Shown here: piece after piece, positions 62,904 through 63,507 of the stretch | Position numbering within the stretch: the stretch's first letter is position 1 | How the letters are laid out: the number at the start of each line of letters is the position of its first letter | NCBI GenBank assembly: GCA_049315825.1 | Contig: JBMOJK010000006.1 | Coordinates: 1-63,507 of the forward strand | Direction of reading: 5' to 3' | DNA from: JBMOJK01 sp049315825 | GTDB taxonomy: Bacteria; Patescibacteriota; Gracilibacteria; BD1-5; UBA2023 | Length of the DNA stretch: 63,507 nucleotides | Program-made: the position numbers and the translations under genes | Notes under the pieces: model-generated | Databases searched by the model: none | What the model saw: only the letters and a program-made list of their open reading frames with translations | Told to the model about the DNA's origin: nothing

Positions 62904-63507
62904 TTAACTGATGAACATCCCATCTCAAAAACTATAGAATCGATAGTTATTTTTGATCGCAGAGTCATAGAGCTCGAAGAGTTTTTCACGTCCGATGAGT
63001 GCGCTAATCATACAAAGAAGCGTGCTCTCTGGCAGATGGAAATTGGTGATGATCGCATCAACAATCCCGAACTCATATCCAGGATAGATGAATATCTTTG
63101 TGCCCGCTCGCACCGAAGTGGTGTCCTGAGAAAATACCCGAACCAAATAGTTGTCCTGACTGTACACATCCCAGAACGCCCTTGCTGCATCAGAAATAAC
63201 GATCTTATGGCGTATCATCGGCCACAAACTCGGGAGTGACTCGAGCGTACGAACCATAGTTGTACCTACGGCCATGATACGTTTTCCTGCAATTTTGAGC
63301 TCTGCAATACACTCAAAAAGTGCAGCAGATACTTCAAAATATTCTTCGTGCATCTCATGATCGCGAATATCTACCGTGTTCATGATCTTGAATGTCCCAA
63401 TCCCAACATGAAGCGTCGCGAACGCCGTATGAATTCCCGTCTGATCCAATTCACCAAGAAGCTTCTCACTAAAATGCAGCGAAGCAGTCGGAGCCGCGAG
63501 CGAACCG
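62904..63507 (-). CDS. queA: tRNA preQ1(34) S-adenosylmethionine ribosyltransferase-isomerase (partial)
   Basis: The C-terminal 200 residues are present; the gene runs off the right end. It reads GSLAAPTASLHFSEKLL, TLHVGIGTFK, HEEYFEVS, VGTTMVRTLES, LITNFHLPESTLL-like segment (IITNFHLPESTLLCMISAL), and ends FYSFGDGMFIS, where the first glycine is a UGA codon at 62925-62927 that matches the conserved YSYGDAM end. It transfers the ribosyl part of SAM to preQ1 in tRNA, making epoxyqueuosine. TAA at 62904-62906. Confidence 0.95.

Noticed and set aside
1..63507. CRISPR arrays and cas genes
   Set aside because: No regularly spaced 25-40 bp repeats were seen; the only tandem repeat is within the surface-protein gene at the left end.

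Overview
The window reads as part of a genome from the Candidatus Gracilibacteria / Absconditabacteria (SR1) side of the Patescibacteria (CPR), which translate UGA as glycine (genetic code 25). This is visible directly. In-frame TGA falls on invariant glycines of many families: the DLFAGVGG motif of a C5 methyltransferase, the SGGQ signature of an ABC-F ATPase, the HELGH motif of a metallopeptidase, the Nudix box, the PIQGT motif of DNA polymerase I, and the YSFGDGM end of QueA. No gene called here ends in TGA; all stops are TAA or TAG. All coordinates below use that code, so many genes are far longer than standard-code reading frames suggest.

Layout. 1-14.6 kb (+ strand): a surface-protein block. 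It holds the end of a cadherin/Ig-type repeat protein, a 2,532-residue secreted protein with a lamin-tail domain, a WxL-like secreted protein, a protein resembling WxL-interacting proteins, two small secreted or membrane proteins, and a 765-residue protein with a glycine linker and a C-terminal peptidoglycan-binding-like domain. 14.7-19.4 kb: a diguanylate cyclase with a small partner, an unknown gene, a Nudix hydrolase and a decayed gene.

19.47-42.92 kb: a probable integrated island. It is bounded by two 102-bp direct repeats (about 84% identical by hand alignment), one abutting the 3' end of tRNA-Lys(CTT). It carries two secreted hypotheticals, a DUF1871-like gene, a type II restriction-modification pair (22.8-25.0 kb), and a leftward run of ten genes (34.6 to 25.0 kb): XRE regulator, small membrane protein, large serine recombinase, DEAH helicase with a C-terminal nuclease-like domain, four-helix membrane protein, DUF2188, DUF3800-like protein, two small proteins, and a 613-residue protein that shares the nuclease signature of the helicase tail. 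This run is the best candidate for an undescribed defence system. It is followed by a beta-propeller protein, two small regulators, a 965-residue unknown protein and an HELGH metallopeptidase.

42.9-63.5 kb: core chromosome. It holds tRNA-Lys, a DNA polymerase III delta'-like clamp-loader subunit, a PEGA-domain membrane protein, a lipid-linked saccharide flippase, a polymerase-only PolA, a methyltransferase, RbfA, an FtsQ-like POTRA protein, a von Willebrand/TPR cluster (BatA/BatB/BatC type), a secreted protein very rich in UGA, UMP kinase, a membrane-anchored helix-turn-helix protein, GyrB, an M29-type peptidase homologue, an ApbE flavin transferase next to its likely FMN-binding lipoprotein substrate, an ABC-F ATPase, and QueA running off the end. 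Operon junctions are tight, often with overlapping stop and start codons, and most units are separated by bidirectional hairpin terminators.
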